Source: Melampsora larici-populina 98AG31 (lineage: Eukaryota > Basidiomycota > Pucciniomycetes > Pucciniales > Melampsoraceae). Taken from it: a DNA stretch of 64,000 nucleotides. The DNA lies in NCBI RefSeq assembly GCF_000204055.1, contig NW_006768791.1, positions 167,767-231,766 of the forward strand, given 5' to 3'. Positions 1 through 11,392 of this stretch are shown in pieces. How positions within the stretch are numbered: the stretch's first letter is position 1; every line of letters begins with the position of its first letter. The notes beneath the pieces were generated by a model. It had not been told where the DNA came from. It did no database searches and worked only from the letters and a program-made list of their open reading frames with translations. Made by a program: the position numbers and the translations under genes.

Positions 1-146
1 AAACTTGTCACACTTGTTGGGCAAGGATTCAAAAGGATTTGGGCCGCATCCAATTCGAGCCTTGAGGTGTCATCAAGGACAAGGAACGAGCAAGGCATTT
101 CAGTTCATCAAAAATTATATCTCGTTTTTATTTCCTACACACCAAG

Positions 147-2397
147 ATGTTACTTCGGGCTTTCATTGACAATCTACGAGCGAACAATCCAAACATCTTA
201 GACACTCTTCATGTTGAAGATCTTAGTCAATTCCTCACCGTAGCGTCTGATGTGGTTGATCGTAATGCTGAAGGCCTCGGTTTGCGATCAGACAGGAGGC
301 CACATCGATTCTTGGAGGCTAGTCTACCTGCACGGATGCACTGCCACATCGACAACCTCTGGAAGCATAGCTTTGATTTTCTCTCACGTGCTCATATCAA
401 CACCAAAGACATCATCAAGCTCAATGGAATTTTACCAACCCTGCCCGATGGTATCATCCCTCCTTATGTTCCTTATAAATATCTACTACCACCAATATCA
501 ATCAGCAAGTGCCCTATATGCCCCAACACCCGAAAGCTTGAATCCAAAACGTTGTCGGGATATCTCTATGACACGGATGGGTGTCATACAATTCAGCACA
601 CTGCTTATATATGCCGAGGTGATTGGGCAATTAATTCAGAGAAAAAGACTTGTAGCTTACCAATGACTTTGGTTCTGGATTAGATTGTCACACAGTTTTT
701 CGTCACAGCTACTTTTCAAGGGAGGAAAAGCGCAAATTTTACAAATCTTCCCAACGTCGGGACCCAACAATCTTTCAAGTCCACACCCACTATTTCATGA
801 CTGTCCAGCTAGCACGTTCGTTTTGGATGACACAAATGCTTATGCAGTAAGAATCCAAACCTAAAATGTTTGATGTTTTTTACAATGTGTTATGCTAATT
901 TTGTTTGACAACAACTGCAGTGCTTCTATTTTTAATATAGTAAACTTGTACAATGATACATTTATCACTGCCAGTCCACCACCTCTCTTCCCGGACAATA
1001 CCACTTTTAGTCCGTCGTTATCTGAAACTGTTTGTAAAGATGGAATGACTATACAAGCATTAATTTGTCACATGGAAGGGTTCAATCAACAATTGGTGGT
1101 TCCTAATGATGGGCTTGATTCTAAGCGCTTTGACAAAGCCAAAGAATATTATTCAGCTCGAGTGGCAAGCACTGGATCACCACACAAGAATCATGCCTGT
1201 AGCCTATGTACCCACAGTACTCAAACTGAACAAGGTGTACAATGTATGTGACTTACATCCCAATCTCTATGAATGATTTCTGACATGCTTTATTATCTAT
1301 ATTTCACCCAGTAATTCGAGCTGTAGTCACTGATGGTGTCACAATTGGATTCTGGCGGTGCAGTGCGTCAGAGGCCCAGCGTAAGATGGTTGCTGAACTA
1401 CCCGGTCAACCGGCTCCAGACGGCCCTTGCAAAAGACCATTACAGAAAGTGAATGATCTTTACTGCTCTTATCATCATGAACACTTGAAGGACATCTGCC
1501 CAGCTCAGCCTTGCACAAATCGTGTGATGGAAGGTCATAAGACTTGTCATTTGGAAGCACATATTCAAGCATTTCAGAAATTCAAGCGCCGAGTCAACTC
1601 AAATTTCCAGCTGACATCAATGCTTACACGCCCTAAATCATCCCTACGTATTGACCCAACTGTTCATCAAGACCCTGTCACTTCTGAACTTCGTGGCTTT
1701 CAACAAATCCAACAGGCTGACGAGTCTGATCGAGCTGAAGAGAATGCATGAGATGGAGAGTTTGCAAAGCCTGATGCTGTTCGTCTCACTCGATGCCGCA
1801 CACATAATGACCAATTAATTGTTGCTACATGTGGTATATTCTTGGCTCGACAGACTATGTACAATGCAGAGGCTCCCAGTGCAGTAAAAGTCCGACATCC
1901 TCTTTTTTTTACAGTGTTATTGATCTTATTACTGACCTCAACTTATTTGCTTGTGATTTGTGTCACAGCTATTCCTCAAGGAAACCTTTCCAAATGCCAT
2001 GCCTCAGGTGATTTTTTATGATAATGCATGCAAGCTTTTGCAACACATATTCAAATCTCCTGAGGGCAAAAAGCTTTTTGAAGGTTCAATAATAGCAGTT
2101 GATGCTTTTCACTTCAAGTCTCATTCAGAAAATGATTGTTTCTGTCGTACCTGGACTGACCCTAATATATATCCACAATTGAAGGGCCAAGACGAAAATT
2201 GGATCTTCAACTCTTCTGCTGCAGAAATTGGAAATGTTTGGTATGGAGGGTTTGCCTCTATCTGCCGAAACATGACAGCTATTCAGTATGATTTCACTCT
2301 GAATGTGCTGGTAGAATTGAGAAATGATTGGCTTTGTAAGCAATTGGCTCAACGGCAAGATGTAACTCATTTAGGTATTGTTGATTTTGGAAATTAG
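147..2397 (+). pseudogene. KDZ-transposon-associated CxC5/CxC6 cysteine-cluster gene, decayed
   Basis: Multi-exon gene. The first exon (147 to about 620) has a CPICPN motif typical of the CxC5 cysteine cluster. A following exon ends at 846 (donor GTAAGA) and encodes CHTVFRHSYF and FQVHTHYF. Further exons fit 921-1243, 1312-1889 and 1969-2397 with frame-consistent GT-AG junctions. The 1312 exon encodes VTDGVTIGFWRC and a CxC6-like cluster (C..YHHEHL, CTNRVMEG, C.LEAH). The last exon has the FYDNACKLL and DAFHFKSH motifs of the nuclease-like part. Known family: CxC5/CxC6 proteins accompany KDZ (Kyakuja-Dileera-Zisupton) transposases in basidiomycetes. Two defects are seen: an in-frame TGA at 1749-1751 between coding stretches that continue in the same frame (TGA GAT, probably from CGA), and no consistent splice between the first exon and about 655. 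I read it as a transposon-derived pseudogene. No terminal repeats of a parent element were found. Confidence 0.7.
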
Positions 2398-3346
2398 AGA
2401 GCTTGGGACAGTCTGGATGTGTTTTTTATGAAAAGCTTTATACTCTTCATGAATTTATTTTGTGAGTGTGCTGTTCATTTTAAAATTAGTGTTTGAATAT
2501 AAATTCTCAAAAAGATTGAAGTATTGTGTGATTTGTGTGGAATTTGAGTCTGAGGTAGGAGATATAGAAACAAATAGCATTGGTCATTAAAAAATTTGAA
2601 TCGGATTGATAATCTACTCTTATCATCTCAAGGGCTCCAGCAGATGATATGAGCTTGGGTTGTTTTAATAACTTTTGAAAAACCCATCAGATTGATTCGA
2701 AGTACAGCAATTGTTTCAAAAGACTTTGTATAGTAGCTTGGTGTGAGACATGTCAAATTTGATGTGAGTGATGGATAAGTATGCATTACGGGTCTCGATT
2801 CTTCAGGTAGAATGGTTTGACTTGAGCTGGTAAAGAAGAGCTGAGGCACTTGAAATCTTTCTGCAAGGCAGACCGAGAGATATCAAAACTTCTTTAAAAT
2901 CATTGAGATTCTAAGAATGGTTTTTGGCGCTTGCGATTCAAAAATAAGTTCAGATTTTTGCTCGCAGACAGATGAAATTACAGTGCAAATCATCATTTAA
3001 AAAGCATAAAAACAAAGTAAATGACTGCTTCATTACATAAATAAATCGCTTCATTGTAAGACACGAAAAGCAAGAGATCCGGGTTTGAAATTGATTCAAT
3101 CACATCGAGTCAAACCAATTGACTTTGGTTTTGAAAGTTGAAGGAGTCTTACTCTGTGTTTTAAAGTCGTCAAGCAAGTTGATGTGCTTGCTTGACGAAT
3201 TCAGAAAGTTTTCATTCTGTTCTTCAATTTGAAGTGTGTCAAATTTCAATCGATCGGAACGATACAAACTTCACCTCCCGGTTTGCTTTACAAAATGAAT
3301 GAAGAAAGAAACAAATTTTGATATGTTTGTAGTGTGAAATTGAGTC
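2398..3346. other. Intergenic, no gene seen
   Basis: AT-rich sequence between the tail of the KDZ-associated gene and the 3' end of the next minus-strand gene. Only short non-conserved open frames; no repeat or RNA gene recognised. Confidence 0.5.
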
Positions 3347-5726
3347 TTAATGAACAATTTCAATCTCGGAGTCTGATTCGATGTGACTAGCTTGGGGCAC
3401 CTCAGTCTTGAAACGCTTCAAAGGCCGAGAAGACAGACCTGTTGAATCTTCATCATCTTGGTGTTTATTGTCCGATCGAGCAACTTGCCACTCCTTAGGG
3501 TGTAGTTTACGAGCTTGACGTAATGAAGTTGCCGGTTGCTTTCTGAGTATCTCGTCCAACTTGGCTGGTGTAACAATTTCAATAAATTTGTAGTGTCGAT
3601 AGATTGAAGTTTTTCCCGCCAGCCATACTTTTCCAAACTGAGAGATCCATGCCGCTTTGTGATCTAGAGTAGGTCTGACAGAGTTGTACCAATTCAGTGC
3701 ATCTTGAAGCATCGAATCTCCAGGCCAGTTTTTCAAGGATGTTTCTAAGGGTTCATCCTACATACAGCTCAAAGTCAGACTTTGCGCAGAAAAAAACAAA
3801 AAAAGAATGAGCAAAAACAAAATTCACCTTTTTCTTTCGCTTCTCCTGCGCGGGTTTTGGAGTCTGTATCTCAACCTCGTTTGATTCGTGAATGACAGAC
3901 CATTGATTTGGAGATTGTTCGCTTGGAAGATCACTGAGACATATAATCTCATTCTTGACACCGTGTAAATATCCGTGTAGCACGTCCACGCGCACACACG
4001 AAAGACTTTCCGTGGACCCTGTAACGACCCATCAAAGAGGTTCCACGACAAGTACATCTTCCCCTTATCACCTGGGAGGTTGAAAGTCAGTTGGCCCCCA
4101 CTGACAACAAAGGATTCTGCAAATCCTTTAAACAAATCACAAAGCACAAAGGGTGCTCAGCAAAAATCTCAGTCTCAATCCGACCAAAAGACTTTGAGAT
4201 TTATTTCAAAACTCTCCGTGTGTGCACGTCGACGTGCTACACGGATATTTACATGGTGTGAGGGACTGTTTTGAAAGTGGTGAAGGCAGAAGCGTCCAAT
4301 CAAAGGCTAAGCTATCGAGTTCAGAGGTTGAAGGAGGATTGGGGGAAGACTGGATTGATGACATATCCATTGACTCGAAGAGCTTTTGAGGACGCAAGGA
4401 ATTGATCAACTCCTGTAGGCCTTGACAAGTTTTGGGATCAAAACAACCAAGATACATAACTATCTTCCGAGGTTGTTTAGGATATTGAACAACGAAGTCT
4501 AGTGGTGTATTCACCTAGTTAAAAGTACAAATGTTAGCATGGTCAGACTCACAGTCACAAATCATTAGTCTTTGATTAACATACCCAGGACTTCAAATTG
4601 GCCATCCATATCCACAACTTGGTATTCCAAGTGGACAGACCGGTGGATTCGCCTTGAGACTGTAGAGTTGGACTCTCGCTCAACGCGCATAAGGGCCAAT
4701 TCTTGGCCTCAAATTGTGAGATCAATCGGTTTGATGCCTGTGTAATGAAAAAAGGTTTCAGTGCGAGTCACTCGAGTCACTCAAAAGAAAAAAAAAAGAT
4801 AACAATTTCCTGACCGAGGTCCAAAACTCTACAATCACTGTACGAGATGCCCGGGTTTCAGCTTCACTCATCCTGATTGATTTGATTTTATGATCAACTT
4901 GATTGCGATGAATTTGTTCTAACACGGATGATGACGCAAGCGCTGTGATTTCACGATTTGCTTGAGAGGACTGCAATGGCTGGGCTGATCTGTAGGGGAC
5001 AAAGTTTTCAATCACATTGGGTCGGGGTTTTGAACTTGTGGTCTGAGTCAAATCACTACGATGACCTGGAATTACACAGTGACTTTCGGGATGAGATTTG
5101 TGAAGTTGATTGCAACACTACATGAAACAATGAATTAGAAACAAACCATTGTCAACGTACATAAGCAACACAAGAACTTACAGATAAGCATAGCTGATAC
5201 GTGCATTTCACGTTTTTGGGAATTCCCTCACGGTGTTTTGGCCCAATTTCACTGTTGGGGAGGCCAGGGCATGATGTCGATGAAGCCTGGTTTTGTCTTG
5301 GTTGAGTTCCGCCAGTTGGATTGAGGAGGTTGTTCATATTCATATCTGGTCGAGATGAATTTGAATGAAGGTTACACTTTTTGATGTCCTCTAGAAGAAG
5401 TGACCGAGTAAGATTACAAAAATATAATTTGTGGGTTTTTGATGGACACTAACAATGAAAAGAGGAAGAGCAAAGAAATATATGTCAACATTTCTTAGCG
5501 TAAATTGAAGAAACAAAAAGCCTACCCGCCACGCTATCAGATGGGCCAATTGGGCTTGTGTCCTAGATCTTACAAAAGGTTGCACGTACTTCAATTGTGC
5601 AGGACACTTGGGACAGGTGAGGCCAGTAGATTGGTTGATAGCAGGTTGAGGAAGTGGATCAACAAGTTTAACATGATCCTGAGTAATGTAAGACTTTTGG
5701 GGTGCTGAGGGAGGCATGTTCTTCAA
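3347..5726 (-). pseudogene. Multi-exon hypothetical protein with Cys/His cluster, coding exon interrupted by a MITE
   Basis: Not recognised beyond resembling lineage-specific hypothetical proteins of rust fungi (from memory, unverified). Reading down the minus strand, the exons encode: a CPKCPAQL motif (about 5550-5708); an exon with MNMNNLLNPTGG and CTYQLCLS ending near 5180; a CCNQLHKSHPESHC stretch running to VEFWTS (about 5116 to 4817, donor GTCAGG); a block with NWPLCALSESPTLQSQGEST (about 4735 to 4590); a block starting VNTPLDFVVQYPKQ (4514 downward); then KNEIICLSDLPSEQ to about 3830; and a last exon from DEPLETSLKNWPG to the stop at 3347. The Cys/His cluster CTYQLC..CC....H...H...HC suggests zinc binding. 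The WISQFGKVWLAGKTSIYRHY stretch looks like a conserved block. A 300-bp MITE at 3959-4258 lies inside the fifth exon and brings a stop codon (about 4206). Without the element and one TSD copy the flanking codons are in register, so the insertion looks fairly recent. Confidence 0.6.
3959..4258. mobile_element. MITE copy 1, about 40-bp TIRs, TGA target duplication
   Basis: The left end reads CACCGTGTAAATATCCGTGT and the right end is its reverse complement with few mismatches (CACCATGTAAATATCCGTGT). The inverted match extends about 40 bp. The flanks are TGA at 3956-3958 and TGA at 4259-4261, a 3-bp target duplication. A 3-bp duplication with CAC- termini would suit a CACTA-like non-autonomous element, but this class is inferred from the ends only. 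The interior has no coding capacity. It sits inside a coding exon of the minus-strand gene. Confidence 0.85.
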
Positions 5727-7931
5727 CTTGTGACAAAAATTTGATTCCTACATGGATGGAGGCCATGTTATTTTCCCTCAATTGAAAGGGAATGTTCTTG
5801 AAGCAAGGGAGAGGGACCAGTGAGGACCTGTAAGGACATCTCAGCAAGGAGGTCACAGTACGTTTCTGTACACCTGTTAGGTTGTACACTGTTGGACCAT
5901 ACAGGGCAAGAAGACCGTTCCCATTCCCATCCCATTCCCAGTCTCCTTCAATCCTGACATGCTCTCGTTTGCCGATTCCCCTCGAGTCGGCGTATTATAT
6001 GTCACTCTGGACTCTGGAGACCGCTGACCCGAGTCAAACCCTTTTGCCTTTCTTTCCACACTCACAGCTCACCCTTAACCCACGACTGCATACCTGTATC
6101 CGGCGAATCCAATATACCTTGACTTCATACAGTATATATAGGGAGTTATACCTACAAATGAAAGGTCAAAGGTTGAAAGGGGATTGTGAGGATTTCTGTT
6201 CATACTGAGGGACAAAGAATAGCGATAACCCGTGGGGTGACTGATGTGGAAGGATATTCTGTTGAGGGGATACCCAACAAGATTGATGATGTTAGATCTT
6301 GCGCTCAACCCATGATGTAGGGGATCTTGACTGTAGGACATGCTGACTTGAGGGGAATTGGCAAACCTATGGCAAACCTAAGGCAAACAAAACCCGCGAT
6401 TGAAGAAAGTTGTGAACCCGGTCACCGCAACTCTCTTCAATCGGGGTTTGGACTAATTGATTCCCGTGGTGTAATATGCATTTTGATTCTCATTTTGAGA
6501 TGTTTTACATCCTCTACAAAATCTTCAATAAAAAAAACTTTGAATTTTTATTTCCCCCTCAAAACACCCTCTTTTCTTGATATGAAATGTTGAGATTCAA
6601 TTTAATTTTGAAGATTTCAAGATGTTCATTCTTTGAAGTTCTAGTCTCTTGCTTCTTGCCATCTATTAGCCACCATTTTGGGTTAATGAATCCTTAGCCC
6701 ATCCATATTTTGATAGCCTGGACAAAGGACTCATGACAAAATCTTTCACCCAGATCTGCGGTTTTTTCTCTGCAGAAGACATCTTTCCCCCAGCAATATT
6801 CTTGGATCCTGTGCAAAAGAATTCTGCTTCCAAGAGTAAAAAACTCAAAGTATACCCAGTTGGAAATAAATCCTATTCCCAATTATAATGGTTTTTTTTT
6901 CTTCCCTTTCATTGTCAATTATAGAAGAACTTCTGTTCTGCCTATATTTGTTCTTGAGTTTCTTCAACCAAATTTATTTGGCATCTATCACATTACCACT
7001 GTGTTCAAATTTTCCTTTTCTATGTCCTGCAACCTGGCCTGCTAAACACACAGTACAGTTAGATCTGACAGGGAGAAAGGTTTGGAAGTTATACGAATGA
7101 TATTTTCTTGATGAACTGTGTCAATCTATGAGGTGGTTGGTTAGGTTCACATCAAGAAACTTTAACAGGTCTAAGACCCTAAAAGAACAGTTTGTGATAT
7201 TGCCAACAATGACTGATCTTATATAGATTCATCTGTTTCTGAATGGTCTTGATGTTGTGTTGAAAATTTGAGTGCTTTGTGATGTTTTTGTTCCTGAATG
7301 AAATTGAGTTCTTGGGTATTGTCAAGTTTTCATTCTGGGTGGAAGCCCAGACAGTTGAAATACCTTTGGGCAGAGGATTTCTTCCACCCATCTGTATATT
7401 TTTTTGTTTGTATTCTTGGTAGAAAATGACTTTACATAAGGCATGAAATGTGGAGCAAGTCCACAGGCATGCTTCAAGCTGTCAAGAGATAGGTTTCATT
7501 ACAACATTGCAAATTAAAAGAGAGCCACACAAATAATCTCTCAAGAAATGGTTCAAGGTTCCCAATGAGGAATATGCAGGCAAGGAAGAGGAGCAAGACA
7601 TACATTGCTTCAAGCACATAGCTCCAAGGCTGGTAATTGGTGAAAGGGTATCAAATCAGAGGCCAAGAAAGTGCTTTCCCCTGTCTGACCCTTTCCTCAT
7701 CCAAAGTTTTCATCATTGATTATCATCAGACTTGAAGTTGAACCTATTGGCTAAAAGCACTTCAACTATCCAATTGTCCAACCATACAATCTTACCATAA
7801 CACATTTGATGATCCCTTTTAAGTTTTGTAGAAGATTTTTTTTGTCCATCCCACCCTTCCTACAAGTGGGAGAATATCATTATGTATTTTTAAGAGGAAC
7901 TTCCCTTGGAGTTTTGCAATAGGGTAAAAAA
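5727..7931. other. Gene-free DNA
   Basis: No convincing coding sequence. The part after about 7096 contains no CG dinucleotide up to 7937. Short open frames here lack conserved motifs or splice partners. Confidence 0.5.
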
Positions 7932-8230
7932 CACCACGTAAATATTCTTGTAGCACATTGGCATGCACACATGGAGAGTTTTGGAACAAATCTCAAGGTA
8001 TTTTGGTTGAATTTAAACTGAGATTGTTGTTGAGCATGCTTTGTGAATAATGATTTAGTTATAGGATTTTTGGAATCCTTTTTGAGCAGCTGGGGTCAAC
8101 TGAGTGTCAAAATCCCAGTTGATGAGGGAAGATGTGCCTGTTGTAGAACCTCTTTGAAAGGTATTTTGAGGGTCTAAGAAAAGTGCTTTGTGTGTGCACA
8201 TTGACATGCAACAAAGATACAGACACAGTG
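7932..8230. mobile_element. MITE copy 2, decayed, inverted relative to copy 1
   Basis: 299 bp, alignable end to end with the reverse complement of 3959-4258. Shared blocks include the left terminus CACCACGTAAATATTCTTGT, then GTAGCACATTGGCATGCACA, AAATCTCAA, GAACCTCTTTGA and the right terminal ACAGTG. Nearly all CpG positions of copy 1 are TG or CA here (ACGTCGACGTGCACACACGG corresponds to ACATTGGCATGCACACATGG). The flanks (AAA / TAA) are no longer a clear target duplication. Confidence 0.8.
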
Positions 8231-8351
8231 TAAACCCACATCACAAAAGCAAGAGAGGGTGGGCTCTTAAACCTAGCCCAATCAAAACCTCTTGTGTTTT
8301 GACAAGGCTTCTATACCACATAGGCTCTATCCTCAACCAGTACAAGACTCA

Positions 8352-8401
8352 TTCTGTCCCTCATCTTTTCCCTCATCTTTCTTCAAAGATGAGGGACAGA
8401 A
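8352..8401. repeat. Inverted repeat, 16-bp perfect arms
   Basis: TTCTGTCCCTCATCTT at 8352-8367 is the exact reverse complement of 8386-8401, leaving an 18-nt loop. Inside the loop TCCCTCATCTT is repeated. Function unknown. Confidence 0.7.
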
Positions 8402-9549
8402 CAAGTGGACAGAAATGGCCCTATGCAAGATTCTGATAAAAAAGGTGTGTTTTTGGGAAATGTGTTGGAGAAAACCAAGTATATGTGGAGGATGACCAAA
8501 AAAGAGTTTTTGTTTTGTCAATTTCTTCCCAATTGCATGTGATGTGAAAGTGGAGTTTTGAGGTGCAAGATTGTGATGTGTATGTCATGAAAGTTGATAT
8601 TTTCAGCAGAAATAGGCTTGACTTTCTTCCAACACTTTTCAAGCTTGGTGAGCTCTCAGAGCTTTGGTAAGCTTTTCAGCTGTAAATGAACCTTCCAGAA
8701 ATTTAAACAGCTCTAATCTACCCCACATAGAACTGAATAATGCTGTATACACCTACTATCAAATTATAAATATGTGAAACATGTTGTCTTTTGAACAAAC
8801 TCCCCCAAAACATCCATAAACTGTGCAACCACTGCCCCAGTCTTCAAGAGGGGACTTGATAGTATTAAATCTTCATGAGTTTCTCAAATGCTTCAGTTGC
8901 TGATGACAAGGGAAGAGATGTGTGTTTTCCATTTGGCAGCACTCTGGAGGCCATATTGGAGGGGACTGTATTCAACAAATTATCAAAAAGGCCCTTTGGA
9001 ACTCCTATGCCTCTGTATCTCAATAAGTTGATTGACCATGATGATGATGCAATCATGAGCACCATCAAAATCTCAGCCTTTAAAGAAAGAAATCTTTGAC
9101 AAAGATTTCATGATTATACATAAAAATATAGATGCCTCCAAGAAGTTGTAATTCATACTGTCACAAACTTTATGGGATTCAATAGAATGTTATACATAGA
9201 TATTTGGGACCCAAGTGAGGTGCATGACCAAAAAGGGGATTTTGTGTTGTCCAACCTTCAAAAGCCTGTGTGACCAAAAAGTGGTTTGTTTGGGTGATTT
9301 TTCCAATTCCAAAATCTTACCAGAAAAAAGCGGTTATTTCATCTTAAGTTACACACCTCCATAGTGTTGGGCCCTGATGGATATCTTCTGCTAAAAAAAG
9401 CCAGAGATCCGGGTAATCAAAGATTTGGTCACAGATCTTTTGTCCAGGGTATTAAAATCCAGATGAGCAAAGGACACAAATATCCCAAAATGCCAATTAA
9501 TAGACAGCACTATATTCTTCTTCACTATCCTACCCACTCATCTTGAACT
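8402..9549. other. Gene-free, CpG-depleted DNA
   Basis: No CG dinucleotide is seen from 7939 to 9330. Short open frames only; I read this as old, mutated repeat DNA. Confidence 0.5.
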
Positions 9550-10372
9550 CACTTTCTTTATAAATCCAAAGCCTAAGAAACAAATCTTGAATTTGATTCA
9601 TATCAATTTATGTCTCAACAAATCCTCTGAAATCAAAATTAATCAAACCATTCAAATCCAAAATCCAAAAACCAGATCACATATCAAATATACCACTTTG
9701 TCTCAATCTCAAAAGAAACTCTTTTCATATCATCATTCTCATTCTGATCCAATATATATAGATATAGATATTACATTTTATTTTAAAAAATTCAAAAAGA
9801 AAGAAAACACCATTTTTCAAAGGAAATTGTTTTGTTGTTTTTGGTAAGTCAATAACAATTCATAAAAATTCATCAATCATTCAATCATTCAATCAAAGCC
9901 CTATTCCTTGAAACAACCAATCACCAAAAAAAATCAAAAAAAACACCCATTCCCAACTACATACTTTGAAGACAATCAATCCAATAACTATAACTTCTTT
10001 AAACCTACCAAAATTCTAATCATTTATTTAAACCATTTAACCATCTTTGTTTTTCCAAAAAAAAATCCAACAAAAATCATAAAAAACTTTTGATTCAATA
10101 CAATACCACACTACACAAACCACTTTAAACCATATAAACCCAATTTCAATAATTCCCTAAACCCAATCTTATCCAAACCAATTCCAACAAATAACAAAGA
10201 AAACACCCAATCCAAAAAAAAAGAAAACCAAATCCCTTGAATCCCAACCAAAAGAGATTAAAACAGAAACCATACACCAAAACTTCAAGTGACTTCTTCC
10301 AACTTTCCAAAACACTCAAATAACTTCCAAGACTTCCAAATCCAATGATCATCCTTCATAACCGATAATGAA
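9550..10372. other. Strand-asymmetric, G-poor segment downstream of the 10.4-kb gene
   Basis: The plus strand is built almost wholly of A, C and T for about 800 bp (for example around 9900-10350), so the minus strand is G/T rich and C poor. It directly follows the stop codon of the minus-strand gene at 10373 and may be its 3' UTR plus downstream DNA. The open frames in it are low complexity and not credible. Confidence 0.5.
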
Positions 10373-11392
10373 TCATAACCTACCAAACCCACTAAAACTA
10401 TGACTACTACTACACCCACTCGAGTTTCTTTTCCTTCGTTTCTCTTCTCTATGATGTCCATCTGTAATACCCATAACGACTTCTTCCCGATTTCCATTTC
10501 CATTTCCATTCCTATGTCCTACCAAAAGATTAGGATTACTTCTATTCGGTTGATGATCTTCTCTTAATCTTCTCATCAATCTAGTAGACCTAACCGACGT
10601 CTCTGACCTATTGGTAGGCTCTTCTACTTGAGGTTGAGGTGGTGAAGGTTGTAAAGGTTCATCATCTGATCTTCTACGTCTTCTACGCGTAAGAATAGGT
10701 TCATGATTCCCAAGACTCAAAGCAGGTCTTAATCTCAAAGCCTGTAAAGTAGGATACTCTTCTTCAAACCTACGATCTCCAAGTGGTGAAGGAGTATAAA
10801 GATGTCCAGCTAACGAAACCGAATGATGTGAAGGTGTTAAACTGGTCTGACTCGAAACAGATGGACTACTCGAATCATTCTCGTTCACTTCTTCTATCAT
10901 CCTACTTGACCTTCTACTTTGGTTCATCATCAAAGGCGTTTGAGATCTCGATCGGCGTAACGGAGGGGTTGGGATGATGATCATCGAGCGCGATCGAGTG
11001 ATCGGACCGGTGTGAGGTCTTCGGATCGGTAAGGGATTATGATGGAGTCTGGGTGAAGGGGTTGGACTTCGGTTTCTTCGTCCTGATTCGTTGGTTCGGT
11101 TATTCGTTTCTTCTGTTATATCTACCAAGATTTCTCGTAACCTTCCTGGATCCGGTACACCAGACGGTAATGGATCATCATCCGATCTTGTTGTAGTAGT
11201 GGTAGTAGTAGTAGTGGTGTCGGTGTTCGTACTACTACTGTTACTTATGCTTGATAATGGTGGAGTCGAACTTGAAGTAAATGAACGTGATTTAAGTTTG
11301 GTAGGTTTTGAATTAGATGAACTTTGACAAGTTGAACTAGATCCTGTACTAGATGGTTTATGAGGAGGTGGTGGTGGTGGTGTAAGTGACAT
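10373..11392 (-). CDS. Ser/Thr/Pro/Arg-rich low-complexity protein (339 aa)
   Basis: Single open reading frame on the minus strand, not recognised. It starts MSLTPPPPPPHKPSSTGSSS, has a Thr-rich run (about residues 57-70, from the ACT/ACC trinucleotide tract near 11190-11220), several Arg/Ser patches (RSRSMIIIP, RRSRSQTPL), an RRRRRRSDDEP basic patch in the last third, and an asparagine/glycine stretch near the C terminus. No signal peptide or membrane segment. The Ser/Arg and SP/TP-rich composition suggests a disordered, probably phosphorylated protein. The start follows a proline-rich first segment; upstream frames are closed. CpG content here is normal, unlike neighbouring gene-free DNA, which supports a live gene. 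Confidence 0.6.
   Translation of the reverse strand: MSLTPPPPPPHKPSSTGSSSTCQSSSNSKPTKLKSRSFTSSSTPPLSSISNSSSTNTDTTTTTTTTTTRSDDDPLPSGVPDPGRLREILVDITEETNNRTNESGRRNRSPTPSPRLHHNPLPIRRPHTGPITRSRSMIIIPTPPLRRSRSQTPLMMNQSRRSSRMIEEVNENDSSSPSVSSQTSLTPSHHSVSLAGHLYTPSPLGDRRFEEEYPTLQALRLRPALSLGNHEPILTRRRRRRSDDEPLQPSPPQPQVEEPTNRSETSVRSTRLMRRLREDHQPNRSNPNLLVGHRNGNGNGNREEVVMGITDGHHREEKRRKRNSSGCSSSHSFSGFGRL

Noticed and set aside
9587..10093. Plus-strand frames rich in Asn, Ile, Lys
   Set aside because: Composition-driven frames in a G-poor segment; no family resemblance or splice partners.
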